Source: Dysgonamonadaceae bacterium
Lineage (GTDB): Bacteria; Bacteroidota; Bacteroidia; Bacteroidales; Azobacteroidaceae
Length of the DNA: 35,229 nucleotides
Reading direction: 5' to 3'
Assembly (NCBI GenBank): GCA_031272075.1
Contig: JAISUK010000035.1
Coordinates: 1 to 35,229, forward strand
The notes under the pieces were generated by a model. That model was not told the origin of the DNA. It did no database searches and saw only the letters and a list, made by a program, of their open reading frames with translations. The translations under genes and the position numbers were made by a program. Of the stretch, positions 1 through 8,097 are shown piece after piece (position 1 is the first letter of the stretch; each line of letters starts with the position of its first letter).

Positions 1-869
1 TAACAAAAACAATTGTGATAGAATCCAACGCCGTCTCCTGTGGTGCGAAATCCAACGCCGAACTGGTCGCTGTAGCAATAGTCAAACCAGTTGTCGTTGC
101 GCTCGTTCAAAAATCCGCAACTGTTTTGGTAGTCGGTGTAGTCGGATTGATACAACGGATGTATGTTCCGTAAGACATTGCCGCCGGATTTCAAGTGAAC
201 GCCGACAAACACGTTGCCGATACGCAAATTTGTCAATGTGTTATCGTATCCTTCGAGCAAAACGCCGACAGAGTTTGTTCCGCCGGTGCCGATGATATTT
301 ACGCCGAAAATATCCGAATCCGAAGAACCGCTGTTGGCGCCGTGTTTAATATGTAGCCCCGTCACGGTGTGTTTGATAGAGACATTGCGGACGGCTGTTT
401 CACGACCGCCGTTAATGGAAATCCCGTTTGCAATCCCGTTGCCGTCTATGATGCCTCCTTCAAATGAGTAATTGCTGCCGTTTGTGCGGGTATCGTTTGC
501 GGGATGTATTCCGCCGAGTTGCACAACGGCTTCGCCGGGTTTCCTATCACCGGTTGCTTTGAATACGGCAAAATCCGCCAGTTTTAGCGAGACGCTTTTT
601 TGCGGGGCAGCCGGTGTGAATATGGGTTTGCCGAGCAGATACTCTCCATCGGGAAAGAAAATGGTACGGTTGGGATTATCATTGATGAGATTCTGAATCG
701 CCTCGGCAACATCTTTGCCCGGAGCATTTTGGATGTGTTCGGTAGCAACGAGATAGCCGTTGGGTTCAGGATTGTTGAAAACATTTGAGTTCGGAGCAGA
801 CGAAACAAATGCCATCGATAGCCCTACTATCGATGTACACAACACCAAATATGATATTATTCGATTCAT
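1..869 (-). CDS. Secreted right-handed beta-helix (pectate-lyase-like) protein, 3' part outside window
   Basis: The frame is open from an ATG at 867-869 to the window edge (289 codons) with no stop, so the C-terminal part is missing. Residues 1-24 form a signal peptide (MNRIISYLVLCTSIVGLSMA, then FVSS). The segment around residues 50-80 (AEAIQNLINDNPNRTIFFP, then DGEYLLGKP) is typical of the entry strand of pectate-lyase-superfamily beta-helices. After it come Gly/Asn-rich repeats such as GGIIDGNGIANGISINGG and NVSIKHTVTGLHIKHGANSG, with about 22-25 residue spacing, as in parallel beta-helix coils. This suggests an exported polysaccharide lyase or hydrolase (GH28/PL type); no catalytic residue can be assigned from this half. 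The start codon is the last three bases of the dispersed leader repeat (copy A), with no Shine-Dalgarno. The fold is fairly sure; the substrate is unknown. Confidence 0.8.
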   Translation of the reverse strand, partial: MNRIISYLVLCTSIVGLSMAFVSSAPNSNVFNNPEPNGYLVATEHIQNAPGKDVAEAIQNLINDNPNRTIFFPDGEYLLGKPIFTPAAPQKSVSLKLADFAVFKATGDRKPGEAVVQLGGIHPANDTRTNGSNYSFEGGIIDGNGIANGISINGGRETAVRNVSIKHTVTGLHIKHGANSGSSDSDIFGVNIIGTGGTNSVGVLLEGYDNTLTNLRIGNVFVGVHLKSGGNVLRNIHPLYQSDYTDYQNSCGFLNERNDNWFDYCYSDQFGVGFRTTGDGVGFYHNCFC

Positions 870-961
870 ACGTCAATCATTATATTTTTAAAAGGTCGTA
901 TGGAACTCACATGTCGTTATTGTCATCAACATTGGATGTTTGAAAATCATGCTCGTTTCAT
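867..961 (-). repeat. Dispersed start-codon leader repeat, copy A
   Basis: On the minus strand this copy begins ATGAAACGAGCATGATTTTC, passes through GAGTTCCATACGACC and ends ATTGACGTATG, where the final ATG starts the beta-helix gene. It is about 95 bp. Compared with copies B, C and F it has one extra base after ...CATCCAA, which joins the internal small reading frames into one 20-codon frame (starts MIFKHPM, ends CEFHTTF). The inverted repeat CATACG/CGTATG that includes the start codon is intact, with a 24-nt loop. Confidence 0.9.
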
Positions 962-1013
962 ATATATAAGACGACTGAGCGACGTAAAACTACGTAGTCA
1001 AAAATGAAAAAAA

Positions 1014-1092
1014 GTAGAGACGGTGCATGCACCGTCTCTACGTCTGGCAATGTGCGGGTTCTCATCTGAGACGGTGCATGCACCGTCTCTAC
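1014..1092. repeat. Two copies of a perfect GC-rich palindrome
   Basis: 1014-1041 is a perfect 28-bp palindrome with half-site GTAGAGACGGTGCA. 1068-1092 repeats it with a slightly shorter left arm (palindromic over 1068-1089). A 26-bp spacer separates them. They lie in the 379-bp gene-free stretch 870-1248, between two divergent genes. Palindromes of the form GTAGAGACG...CGTCTCTAC are, from general knowledge, a recurrent interspersed family in several bacterial phyla. RNA from either copy would form a long hairpin, so they may act as terminators, REP-like sites or protein-binding sites. Confidence 0.85.
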
Positions 1093-1248
1093 GATGGGAT
1101 TTACGATGGGGTTGTGCGTATTATGAGGTAACAGTATTTTTTTATTTCAGGATAAATGATTAAACTTGCACAATAATTGAACGAACATTGCCGATTACGG
1201 ATTTTATTGCAATGACTCTTTTATAAAATAAACAGAAAGATACAGGTT

Positions 1249-3024
1249 ATGAATGAAAAGCAGAAAGAGAAAAGAAAAACGACACAATGGTTAGCGCCGG
1301 AAAAAGCCACGGCTGCCCCTGCCGGAAGTTACGATATTTATCCGGCTTTCCCGATGGGTAAAGGAAAAATTTTTGCCGGATTAGAGACGCTGTCGGAATG
1401 GATTATTCAACAAAAAACCGTCGTGATTGATGGGTATGAGGGCGTTTTTTGGAATCAGTTTGTCGAACAGCTTTCGGCGGAATTGCTTTCGAAAGGACAA
1501 CAGGCCTGTATGCAATGCGTGGATACGGCGCTGCGGTCTCCGGAATCCATCGATGAAATGATACAGCCCGATATGGGAGAAAAAGATTCCATTTTTGGAA
1601 AAATAACCGATAAACAGTTGATTGACTGGTTCGATCGAGACAGATTGGAGCAGATACGACCCGAGAGTAACGCCGAAATCAATATACTTTTCGGTTGCGG
1701 CGCTGCGTTGGCCGGATGGGATGCGCCGATTGTCTATGTAGATTTGCCGAAAAACGAATTGCAGTTCCGTATGCGTGCCGGAAGCGTCACGAATTTGGGA
1801 AGCGACCGGAAAACGGACAACCGAATCGCCTATAAACGGATGTTTTTTGTCGAATGGCCTGTGTTGAACGCACACAAAGCCGCTCTCCTGCCGCAGATTG
1901 CCTGGATTGTCGACGGACAGCGGCCAAACGCTTATCTGTCGATGACCGGAACCGATCTCCGGTTGGGGTTGAGTTTGATGAGCCGCAATTTTATCCGCGT
2001 CCGTCCGTGGTTTGAGCCGGGCGCTTGGGGTGGAACTTGGATGCGAAACCACATCGAAGGGTTGAATAAAGAAGTAGACAATCTGGCGTGGTCGTTTGAA
2101 CTGATGGTTTTGGAGAATGGAATCATGTTTGAAAGCGACAACTATCGGCTGGAAGTCTCCTTCGATTTTTTGATGTTCAATAATTATAAGGAAGTATTAG
2201 GCGATTGCGCCGAGCGATTTCGTTATGATTTTCCGATTCGTTTTGATTTCTTGGATACTTTCGATGGTGGAAATCTGTCGGTACAGTGCCATCCGCGTCC
2301 TGAATACATCCGTCGCGAATTTGGAATGCCTTTCACGCAGGATGAAACTTATTACATACTCGATTGTCAAAATCAGCCGGTTGTCTATCTCGGATTTCAG
2401 GCAGGGATCGATGCGGATGAATTTCATCAAGCATTGCTTCACAGTGAGCAGACGGCAACGGCGATAGATATTGAAAAATTCGTACAGAAGCATCCGGCAA
2501 AGAAACACGACCTGTTCCTGATTCCCAACGGGACGATTCATGCTTCCGGCAAGGACAATCTGGTACTGGAAATCAGTAGTGCACCCTATATTTTTACCTT
2601 CAAGATGTACGACTGGGTACGTTTAGACCTTGACGGACGTCCTCGTCCGATCAATATTGCGCACGGAATGAAGAATGTCTATTTTGAGCGACAGGGACAA
2701 AAAGTGATCGACGAGCATCTATGTAAGCCGTATATAATCAGTCAGACGGACGATTGCACGCTGGAACATTTGCCCACGCATCCTGCGCAATTTTACGATG
2801 TGCATCGTTATACTTTCAATTCGGAAATTCATTTGGAAACCGCCAACAAGGTACATGTTTGGATGTTGGTGGAAGGTTCATCGGTATTGGTGGAAACCGC
2901 CTCCGGCATGCAGCAACGATTCAATTATGCGGAAACGTTTGTAATTCCTGCGGCAGCGGGCGCATATACCATCCGTAACGAAGGCGTCGGCAACGCGATG
3001 ATGGTGAAGGCTTTCATGAAATAA
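1249..3024 (+). CDS. Class I mannose-6-phosphate isomerase-like cupin protein with long N-terminal domain
   Basis: 591 residues, longer than classical class I phosphomannose isomerases (about 390). The C-terminal two thirds (from about residue 230) is PMI-like: QCHPRPEY near 345-355 matches the zinc-binding QVHP segment, and the stretch FLIPNGTIHASGKDNLVLEI followed by YIFTFKMYDW near 425-455 matches the second metal site and the conserved C-terminal motif. A cupin-like tail ends the protein. Residues about 55-225 (VVIDGYEGVFWNQFVEQL, YVDLPKNELQFRMRAG, QIAWIVDG) resemble a uridine-kinase-like P-loop fold, but no proper GxxxxGK[ST] is present, so it is probably non-catalytic or regulatory. The likely reaction is mannose-6-P to fructose-6-P interconversion. 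No Shine-Dalgarno is visible. It converges on rpiB with a 9-bp gap. The role is probable; exact substrate specificity is uncertain. Confidence 0.8.
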   Translation: MNEKQKEKRKTTQWLAPEKATAAPAGSYDIYPAFPMGKGKIFAGLETLSEWIIQQKTVVIDGYEGVFWNQFVEQLSAELLSKGQQACMQCVDTALRSPESIDEMIQPDMGEKDSIFGKITDKQLIDWFDRDRLEQIRPESNAEINILFGCGAALAGWDAPIVYVDLPKNELQFRMRAGSVTNLGSDRKTDNRIAYKRMFFVEWPVLNAHKAALLPQIAWIVDGQRPNAYLSMTGTDLRLGLSLMSRNFIRVRPWFEPGAWGGTWMRNHIEGLNKEVDNLAWSFELMVLENGIMFESDNYRLEVSFDFLMFNNYKEVLGDCAERFRYDFPIRFDFLDTFDGGNLSVQCHPRPEYIRREFGMPFTQDETYYILDCQNQPVVYLGFQAGIDADEFHQALLHSEQTATAIDIEKFVQKHPAKKHDLFLIPNGTIHASGKDNLVLEISSAPYIFTFKMYDWVRLDLDGRPRPINIAHGMKNVYFERQGQKVIDEHLCKPYIISQTDDCTLEHLPTHPAQFYDVHRYTFNSEIHLETANKVHVWMLVEGSSVLVETASGMQQRFNYAETFVIPAAAGAYTIRNEGVGNAMMVKAFMK

Positions 3025-3033
3025 CTTCCCGCT

Positions 3034-3477
3034 TCATTCTATATTCTCAATCAAACCGATTCTCGCCAGATGCCTGCCTCCCTCAAAGGGTGTGGTTAAA
3101 AATACCTCGACGATTTGTTCTGTTTCGAGCAAGGAGAGGAACCGTCCGGGGAGCGCCAGCAGGTTGGCGTCGTTGTGCGCGCGTGCCAACCGTGCGATTT
3201 CCTTGTTCCAGCACAGCGCCGAGCGGATGCCGGCGTGTTTGTTGACGGTCATGTTGATGCCGTTGCCGGTACCGCAAACAGCAATGCCCAGAGAAACCCT
3301 CCCTTTCGTCACCGCATCTGCCAGCAGGTGACCATATTCGGCATAATTGCATGCGGCAGTGGAGCAGGTTCCGAAATCGGTATAGGATTTCCCGTCCCGA
3401 TCCAGCAGGGTTTTAATAAATTCTTTCAACGGATAACCGGCATGATCGGAAGCCAGTCCGATAATTGAGGGGTTCAT
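3034..3477 (-). CDS. rpiB: Ribose-5-phosphate isomerase B
   Basis: 147 residues, the usual RpiB length. The N-terminus (IGLASDHAGYPLKE) carries the Asp11-His12 pair that opens the sugar ring in RpiB/LacAB enzymes. GIAVCGTGNGINMTVNK contains Cys68, the catalytic base position, in the anion-hole loop. ARAHNDANLLALPGR is the conserved C-terminal signature. It interconverts ribulose-5-P and ribose-5-P in the cytosol (non-oxidative pentose phosphate pathway). It starts 9 bp after the transketolase stop on the same strand, so the two are surely co-transcribed, and they act in the same pathway. The start ATG is the only good one at the family N-terminus. Confidence 0.96.
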   Translation of the reverse strand: MNPSIIGLASDHAGYPLKEFIKTLLDRDGKSYTDFGTCSTAACNYAEYGHLLADAVTKGRVSLGIAVCGTGNGINMTVNKHAGIRSALCWNKEIARLARAHNDANLLALPGRFLSLLETEQIVEVFLTTPFEGGRHLARIGLIENIE

Positions 3478-3486
3478 TGGCGTCGA

Positions 3487-5514
3487 TTATGAAAGGAATT
3501 GCTTGATTTGGTTGTAAATTTGTTGACCGGTAAAGCCCAACTTTTCGTCCAGCACCTTATAAGGCGCTGAAAACCCGAAAGATTCCAGTCCCCAGATTTT
3601 CCCTTCGTTGCCTACAAGTCCTTGCAGTGTGACCGGCAGTCCGGCTGTCAGTCCGAAGACCTTCTTGCCTGGGATGATGACGGCGTCTTGGTAGGCTTGG
3701 GGTTGCGACCGAAACAATCCTTCGGAAGGAACCGACACGATGCGCACCTTGATTCCGTCGTTCCGCAACAGGTTGGCGCTTTCCACCAGGGTAGACACTT
3801 CCGAACCGGAAGCCAGCAGGATCACGTCGGCATACCCGTCGCACGCAACGACATATCCGCCTTTGGCGGCTTGCAGTGCTTCAGTGTAGCGGTCTGATTT
3901 GGCGGGGAGGTCGGTGATATTTTGTCGGGAAAGGATCAATGCCGACGGGGTGTCGGTGTTTTCCATCGCCAATTTCCAGGCGACAGTCGTTTCATGGACA
4001 TCTGCCGGACGAAGCGCCAGCAGCGAATTCTTTCCGTGGTGATTTTTCAGTTTTTCCATCAACCGGATCTGTGCTTCCTGTTCTACCGGTTCATGCGTTG
4101 GTCCGTCTTCTCCTACCCGAAAAGCGTCGTGCGTCCAAATGAATTTGACGGGCGTCTCCATCAGCGCCGCCATGCGGATGGCGGGTTTCATGTAGTCGGA
4201 AAACACGAAGAAGGTGCCGCATGCGGCAATCACGCCGCCGTAGAGCGACATGCCGATACACAGACAAGCCATGGTCAGTTCCGAGACGCCTGCTTGCAGG
4301 AATGCACCGGAGAAGTCGCCTTTGGAGAAGGCTTTTGTCTGTTTCAGGAATCCATCCGTCTTATCGGAATTGGAAAGGTCGGCCGACGAGACGATCATAT
4401 TCTCCACTTGTGTCGCCAGCGAAGCCAAAACAGTAGACGAAGCCGCCCGCGTCGATTGGTTTGGTTTTTGCGCGATGGCTTCCCATTTAATCTCGGGTGC
4501 TTTGCCCGACAGCCATTGCGCGAATTTAGCCGCCTGCGCAGGGTTTGCTTTTTCCCACGCCGCCGTGGCAAGCCGTTGTTGCGCTACCAGTTGTTTCAGC
4601 GCTTGCTTGCGTTCGTCATACAATCGCTGTACTTCCGGAAACAGTTGAAACGGTTCACTGACGGAGCCTCCCAGGTGTTCAACCGTCTTTTCATAGCTGG
4701 CGCCCGCCTCGCTGAGGGGCATGCCGTGCGTGGCGCATTTTCGTTCAAACGAAATGCCGTCGGCAGTGAGGGCGCCTTTACCCATGACAGTTTTGCCGAT
4801 GATCAACGTCGGTTGGTCGCTTGCTGTCAGGGCGGTTTGGAGTGCTTGCCGAATCGATTCGGCATTGTTTCCGTCGATATCGAGGACTTTCCATCCCCAA
4901 GCTTCATATTTTTTGCGTACATCTTCGCTGGTCACCGCATTGGTCTGGGTTGAGAGCTGGATGTCGTTGGAGTCGTAAAACATGATCAGATTGTCCAATC
5001 CGAGGTGACCTGCGATACGTCCTGCCCCTTGGGATATTTCTTCCTGCACGCCTCCGTCGGAGATGAAAGCATAGATCTTTTGTGTCAGCGGTTTGCCCAG
5101 GCGTTGGTACAGAAATTTTGCGGCGATGGCGGCGCCAACGGCGTAGGCATGTCCTTGTCCCAGCGGACCGGAGGTGTTTTCAATGCCGCGTGCGATGTCT
5201 CTTTCGGGATGTCCGGGTGTCGGGCTTCCCCATTGACGAAATTGCTGGAGTTCATCCGTTGAAAATTTTCCGGTCAACGCAAGCACGGCATAGAGCATCG
5301 GAGACATGTGTCCGGGATCCAGAAAAAAACGGTCGCGTCCTTCCCAATACGGATCGTCCGGATCATAAATTAAAAATTCACTGAACAAGACATTGATGAA
5401 GTCTGCGCCACCCATAGCGCCACCCGGATGGCCGGATTTTGCTTTTTCAACCATGGAAGCTGCCAGGATACGGATATTATCCGCCGCTTTCTGAGCGATT
5501 TCGTTTCTATTCAT
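3487..5514 (-). CDS. tkt: Transketolase
   Basis: 675 residues, full length. Transfers two-carbon ketol units between sugar phosphates using thiamine diphosphate. Visible motifs are KSGHPGGAMG with His29, ENTSGPLGQG in the N-terminal ThDP domain, SDGGVQEEISQGA (the ThDP/Mg motif normally written GDG...N), and HDAFRVGEDGPTHEPVEQ in the pyrimidine domain, followed by a C-terminal domain with LLASGSEV. The start ATG at 5512-5514 is fixed by the leader repeat (copy B), whose last bases are that ATG. The frame continues with MNRNEIAQKAADNIR, a normal transketolase start. It is the first gene of a two-gene unit with rpiB. Nothing in the protein is broken. Confidence 0.97.
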   Translation of the reverse strand: MNRNEIAQKAADNIRILAASMVEKAKSGHPGGAMGGADFINVLFSEFLIYDPDDPYWEGRDRFFLDPGHMSPMLYAVLALTGKFSTDELQQFRQWGSPTPGHPERDIARGIENTSGPLGQGHAYAVGAAIAAKFLYQRLGKPLTQKIYAFISDGGVQEEISQGAGRIAGHLGLDNLIMFYDSNDIQLSTQTNAVTSEDVRKKYEAWGWKVLDIDGNNAESIRQALQTALTASDQPTLIIGKTVMGKGALTADGISFERKCATHGMPLSEAGASYEKTVEHLGGSVSEPFQLFPEVQRLYDERKQALKQLVAQQRLATAAWEKANPAQAAKFAQWLSGKAPEIKWEAIAQKPNQSTRAASSTVLASLATQVENMIVSSADLSNSDKTDGFLKQTKAFSKGDFSGAFLQAGVSELTMACLCIGMSLYGGVIAACGTFFVFSDYMKPAIRMAALMETPVKFIWTHDAFRVGEDGPTHEPVEQEAQIRLMEKLKNHHGKNSLLALRPADVHETTVAWKLAMENTDTPSALILSRQNITDLPAKSDRYTEALQAAKGGYVVACDGYADVILLASGSEVSTLVESANLLRNDGIKVRIVSVPSEGLFRSQPQAYQDAVIIPGKKVFGLTAGLPVTLQGLVGNEGKIWGLESFGFSAPYKVLDEKLGFTGQQIYNQIKQFLS

Positions 5515-5602
5515 ACGTCAATAATTTGTTTTTAGAAGGTCGTATGGAACCCGCGTCATTATTGTCATCAACTTGGATGTTTGAAAATCATGCTCGTTTC
5601 GT
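5512..5602 (-). repeat. Dispersed start-codon leader repeat, copy B
   Basis: About 91 bp on the minus strand between the serine hydrolase stop (5608) and the transketolase start. The 5' end is ACGAAACGAGC (first codon-like ATG changed to ACG), and a 2-bp loss turns ATGCGAGTTCC into GCGGGTTCC. The CATACG/CGTATG inverted repeat is intact with a 23-nt loop, and the last three bases are the transketolase start codon. The losses break the internal small frames, which argues against a conserved leader peptide. Confidence 0.9.
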
Positions 5603-5607
5603 ACGTA

Positions 5608-6855
5608 TTAGTTTAATGCCTGATAGACCGTTGTCAGGAATTTTTCCCAGACTTTGGTGTCTGGGATACGGTTCGTATATAGCAAGATGATGACATCGTT
5701 TTTGGGGTCGATCAGGTAGTCGGTGTTGTACATGCCGCCCCAGGTGAGCGCTCCGCCGGGTACCATCGGGGTGGCTGATTTGACACGTTCGGTATCGTTC
5801 CCTGTCAGCACCTGGAATCCGATGCCGAAACAAAAACCGGGGCCGCCGGAATTGGGGTGGGGGAGTTGGTCGACGCTCATCATTTCGATGGTGCGGCGAC
5901 TGAGGATCTGTTTCCCGTTGAAACTGCCCCCGTTCAATATCATTTGGCAGAATTTGGCATAGTCTTCGATGGTGCCGTTCAATCCTGTACCTGCCTGACA
6001 ATAGCGGGTATCCCTGGAGAACGGATCGCGACCGCTCCATACACCCGTTTGGGCGGACAATTGATTGTCGATTTCCGAATAGGCAGTCACCATGCGTGTT
6101 TTGTACTCATTGGGATAATACCAGTCGGTATCTTTCATATCCAACGGAATCAGGATGGCTTCCTTGACATAATCGCGAAGCGATTTGCCGGAGAAAAGTT
6201 CAACCAAGTAGCCCCAAATGTCGGACGAAGGATGGTAATTCCATTCCGTACCCGGATCGAACGCCAACGGCAATTGAAGGATATCTTTCACTTCTTCCGC
6301 AAGCGTCTTGTAAGGCCGGTTTTCCCGCCTTTTTAGTTGTTCCTTTCGGATGATTTGCAAATCTTTGTTTCCCAAAATCCCGGAAGTATGACAGAGCAAG
6401 TGCCGGATCAGGAGCGGCGATTTGGCTTTCCGCGTCGTGTAAGTGCCGTCGGCTTTGACAACGTCGAGCACTTCGTCCTTAAATTCAGGAATATATTTCG
6501 ATACGGGATCATCCAGGAGAAATTTCCCGCGTTCAAACAACGTCATCAACGCGACGGTAGTGATTGCTTTCGTCTGGGAATAATTCCTGAAAATGTCGTC
6601 TCTTTTCAGCGTTGATTTATTTTTAATATTTCGCCATCCATAGGTTTCATTATGAAGTACCACTCCTTTTTGAGCGACGAAAGTTAATGCATGTGGAAGA
6701 ATCCCTTTATCCACATATTCCTGTAATAATTGATCGATATAAACCCATCTGTTTTCTGTCGATGACGGTTTTTTGTAATCGAATGACTGGGGCTTCGTTT
6801 GTGCAAATAACGAAACCGAGATAGTGAAAATAATAAAACTAAATAACGTTCTCAT
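5608..6855 (-). CDS. Secreted serine hydrolase, beta-lactamase / class C esterase family
   Basis: 415 residues from the ATG at 6855. A start 45 bp further upstream is possible but would put 15 residues before the signal peptide MRTLFSFIIFTISVSLFAQ. The protein belongs to the PF00144 serine hydrolases (esterases, D-Ala peptidases). Ser93 and Lys96 form the SxxK motif (NYSQTKAI). The usual YxN catalytic motif is represented only by WNYHPSSDIWG, in which Tyr is kept but Asn is replaced, and the C-terminal GG segment is TWGGMYNTDYL. Such enzymes in glycan loci can act as sugar esterases. It follows galK on the same strand after 82 bp and precedes the leader repeat of tkt. Periplasmic or surface location is inferred from the signal peptide; the substrate is unknown. 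Confidence 0.87.
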   Translation of the reverse strand: MRTLFSFIIFTISVSLFAQTKPQSFDYKKPSSTENRWVYIDQLLQEYVDKGILPHALTFVAQKGVVLHNETYGWRNIKNKSTLKRDDIFRNYSQTKAITTVALMTLFERGKFLLDDPVSKYIPEFKDEVLDVVKADGTYTTRKAKSPLLIRHLLCHTSGILGNKDLQIIRKEQLKRRENRPYKTLAEEVKDILQLPLAFDPGTEWNYHPSSDIWGYLVELFSGKSLRDYVKEAILIPLDMKDTDWYYPNEYKTRMVTAYSEIDNQLSAQTGVWSGRDPFSRDTRYCQAGTGLNGTIEDYAKFCQMILNGGSFNGKQILSRRTIEMMSVDQLPHPNSGGPGFCFGIGFQVLTGNDTERVKSATPMVPGGALTWGGMYNTDYLIDPKNDVIILLYTNRIPDTKVWEKFLTTVYQALN

Positions 6856-6937
6856 GTTAAAATAAATTATGATGAAAAACAAAGGTGTGCGGGTACACAC
6901 CCTTGTTTCAAAATTTGTACATGAAAAATGGCGGATC

Positions 6938-8083
6938 TTACAATTTCCTGGCGCCGTCTTTGATGACTACATCGTATACTTTCGGTTTGAATCCGAATTG
7001 TTTTTCGTAAGCCTCGATGGCTTTTTTTACGAACGAGTCGTATAATTCCGCTTTTACCAGATTGATGGTACAGCCACCGAATCCGCCTCCCATGACGCGT
7101 GAGCCGGTGACGCCGGATGCTTTGGCCAGGTCGTTCAGGAAGTCCAATTCCGGACAACTGACCTCGTATTTTTTGCTCAATCCTTCATGTGTTCCGTACA
7201 TTTTTTTGCCTACTGTTTCGTAGTCGTCTTTTTCCATTGCGCTACAAGCGTCGAGCAGACGTTGGATTTCTTCAATCACAAATTCTGCGCGTGTATAGTC
7301 GACGGGATCCACTTCGTTTTTCACTTCTTCCAGCATGGCAAGATCGGCATCGCGGAGCAGTTTGACTTCCGGATGACGTTTGGCGATGGCCTCAACCACC
7401 CGTTCGCACGAGGCGCGGCGCAGATTGTATTCTCCGCCTGCCAGGTTGTGCGTTACACAAGTGTTCAACAATACCACCTTATAGCCTTTTGGATTGAAAG
7501 GAACATATTTAAAATCCAGTGAGCGGCAGTCCAACTGCATCAGGTAGCCTTCTTTGCCGTTGCACGAAGCGAATTGATCCATGATGCCGCATTTCACTCC
7601 GCAATAATTGTGCTCGGTCGCCTGTCCGATCAAGGCCAGTTCCATACGTCCGAACTTCAAGTCGAACTGATCGTTCAGCGCAAAACCGACGCAGCTTTCC
7701 AGTGCAGCCGAAGACGACATGCCCGCTCCGAGCGGTACGTCGCCGGAGATGACGATATCGAATCCTTGAACCGGCTTCCCCCGTTTGGCCATTTCGCGAC
7801 AAACGCCGAAAATGTAACACGCCCATTGTTGTTGAGGCTTGTCGGCTTCTTCCAGTCCAAATTCGCAGGATTCGTCCAAATCCAATGCAAAAGCGCGGAC
7901 TTTGGAAGTGCCGTTCGGCTTGATTTCGCAATACATCGCTTTGTCGATAGCGCCGGGAAGCACGAATCCTCCATTGTAATCGGTATGTTCACCGATGATA
8001 TTTACCCGGCCGGGAGAGGTGTATAACACCCCTTCCGTACCGTATAATGATTTGAATTTTTCTCTTAGTTTTGTAATATCCAT
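6938..8083 (-). CDS. galK: Galactokinase
   Basis: 381 residues when started at the ATG of MDITKLREKF (8083). An ATG three codons earlier (8092, MVTM) is equally possible, while longer versions run into the transporter gene. It phosphorylates alpha-D-galactose at C1 with ATP. The GHMP kinase motifs are complete: GRVNIIGEHTDYNGGFVLP near 25-43 (galactose binding), GDVPLGAGMSSSAALES near 125-140 (ATP loop) and VMGGGFGGCTINLV near 335-350. It lies directly after the symporter gene (stop at 8098), consistent with one transcript galM - symporter - galK. Start position is the only doubt. Confidence 0.95.
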   Translation of the reverse strand: MDITKLREKFKSLYGTEGVLYTSPGRVNIIGEHTDYNGGFVLPGAIDKAMYCEIKPNGTSKVRAFALDLDESCEFGLEEADKPQQQWACYIFGVCREMAKRGKPVQGFDIVISGDVPLGAGMSSSAALESCVGFALNDQFDLKFGRMELALIGQATEHNYCGVKCGIMDQFASCNGKEGYLMQLDCRSLDFKYVPFNPKGYKVVLLNTCVTHNLAGGEYNLRRASCERVVEAIAKRHPEVKLLRDADLAMLEEVKNEVDPVDYTRAEFVIEEIQRLLDACSAMEKDDYETVGKKMYGTHEGLSKKYEVSCPELDFLNDLAKASGVTGSRVMGGGFGGCTINLVKAELYDSFVKKAIEAYEKQFGFKPKVYDVVIKDGARKL

Positions 8084-8097
8084 AGTTACCATATTAT

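Noticed and set aside
867-961. Leader repeat as a protein-coding gene
   Set aside because: Copy B, C and F contain indels or stops that break the frame, so a conserved peptide is not supported by the copies here.
1014-1092. CRISPR array
   Set aside because: Only two palindromic units with one spacer and no cas genes; not an array.
3922-4953. 343-codon plus-strand frame opposite transketolase
   Set aside because: It is the antisense of a complete, motif-bearing transketolase gene; its protein has no recognisable domain and is Arg/Phe-rich as expected of antisense frames.
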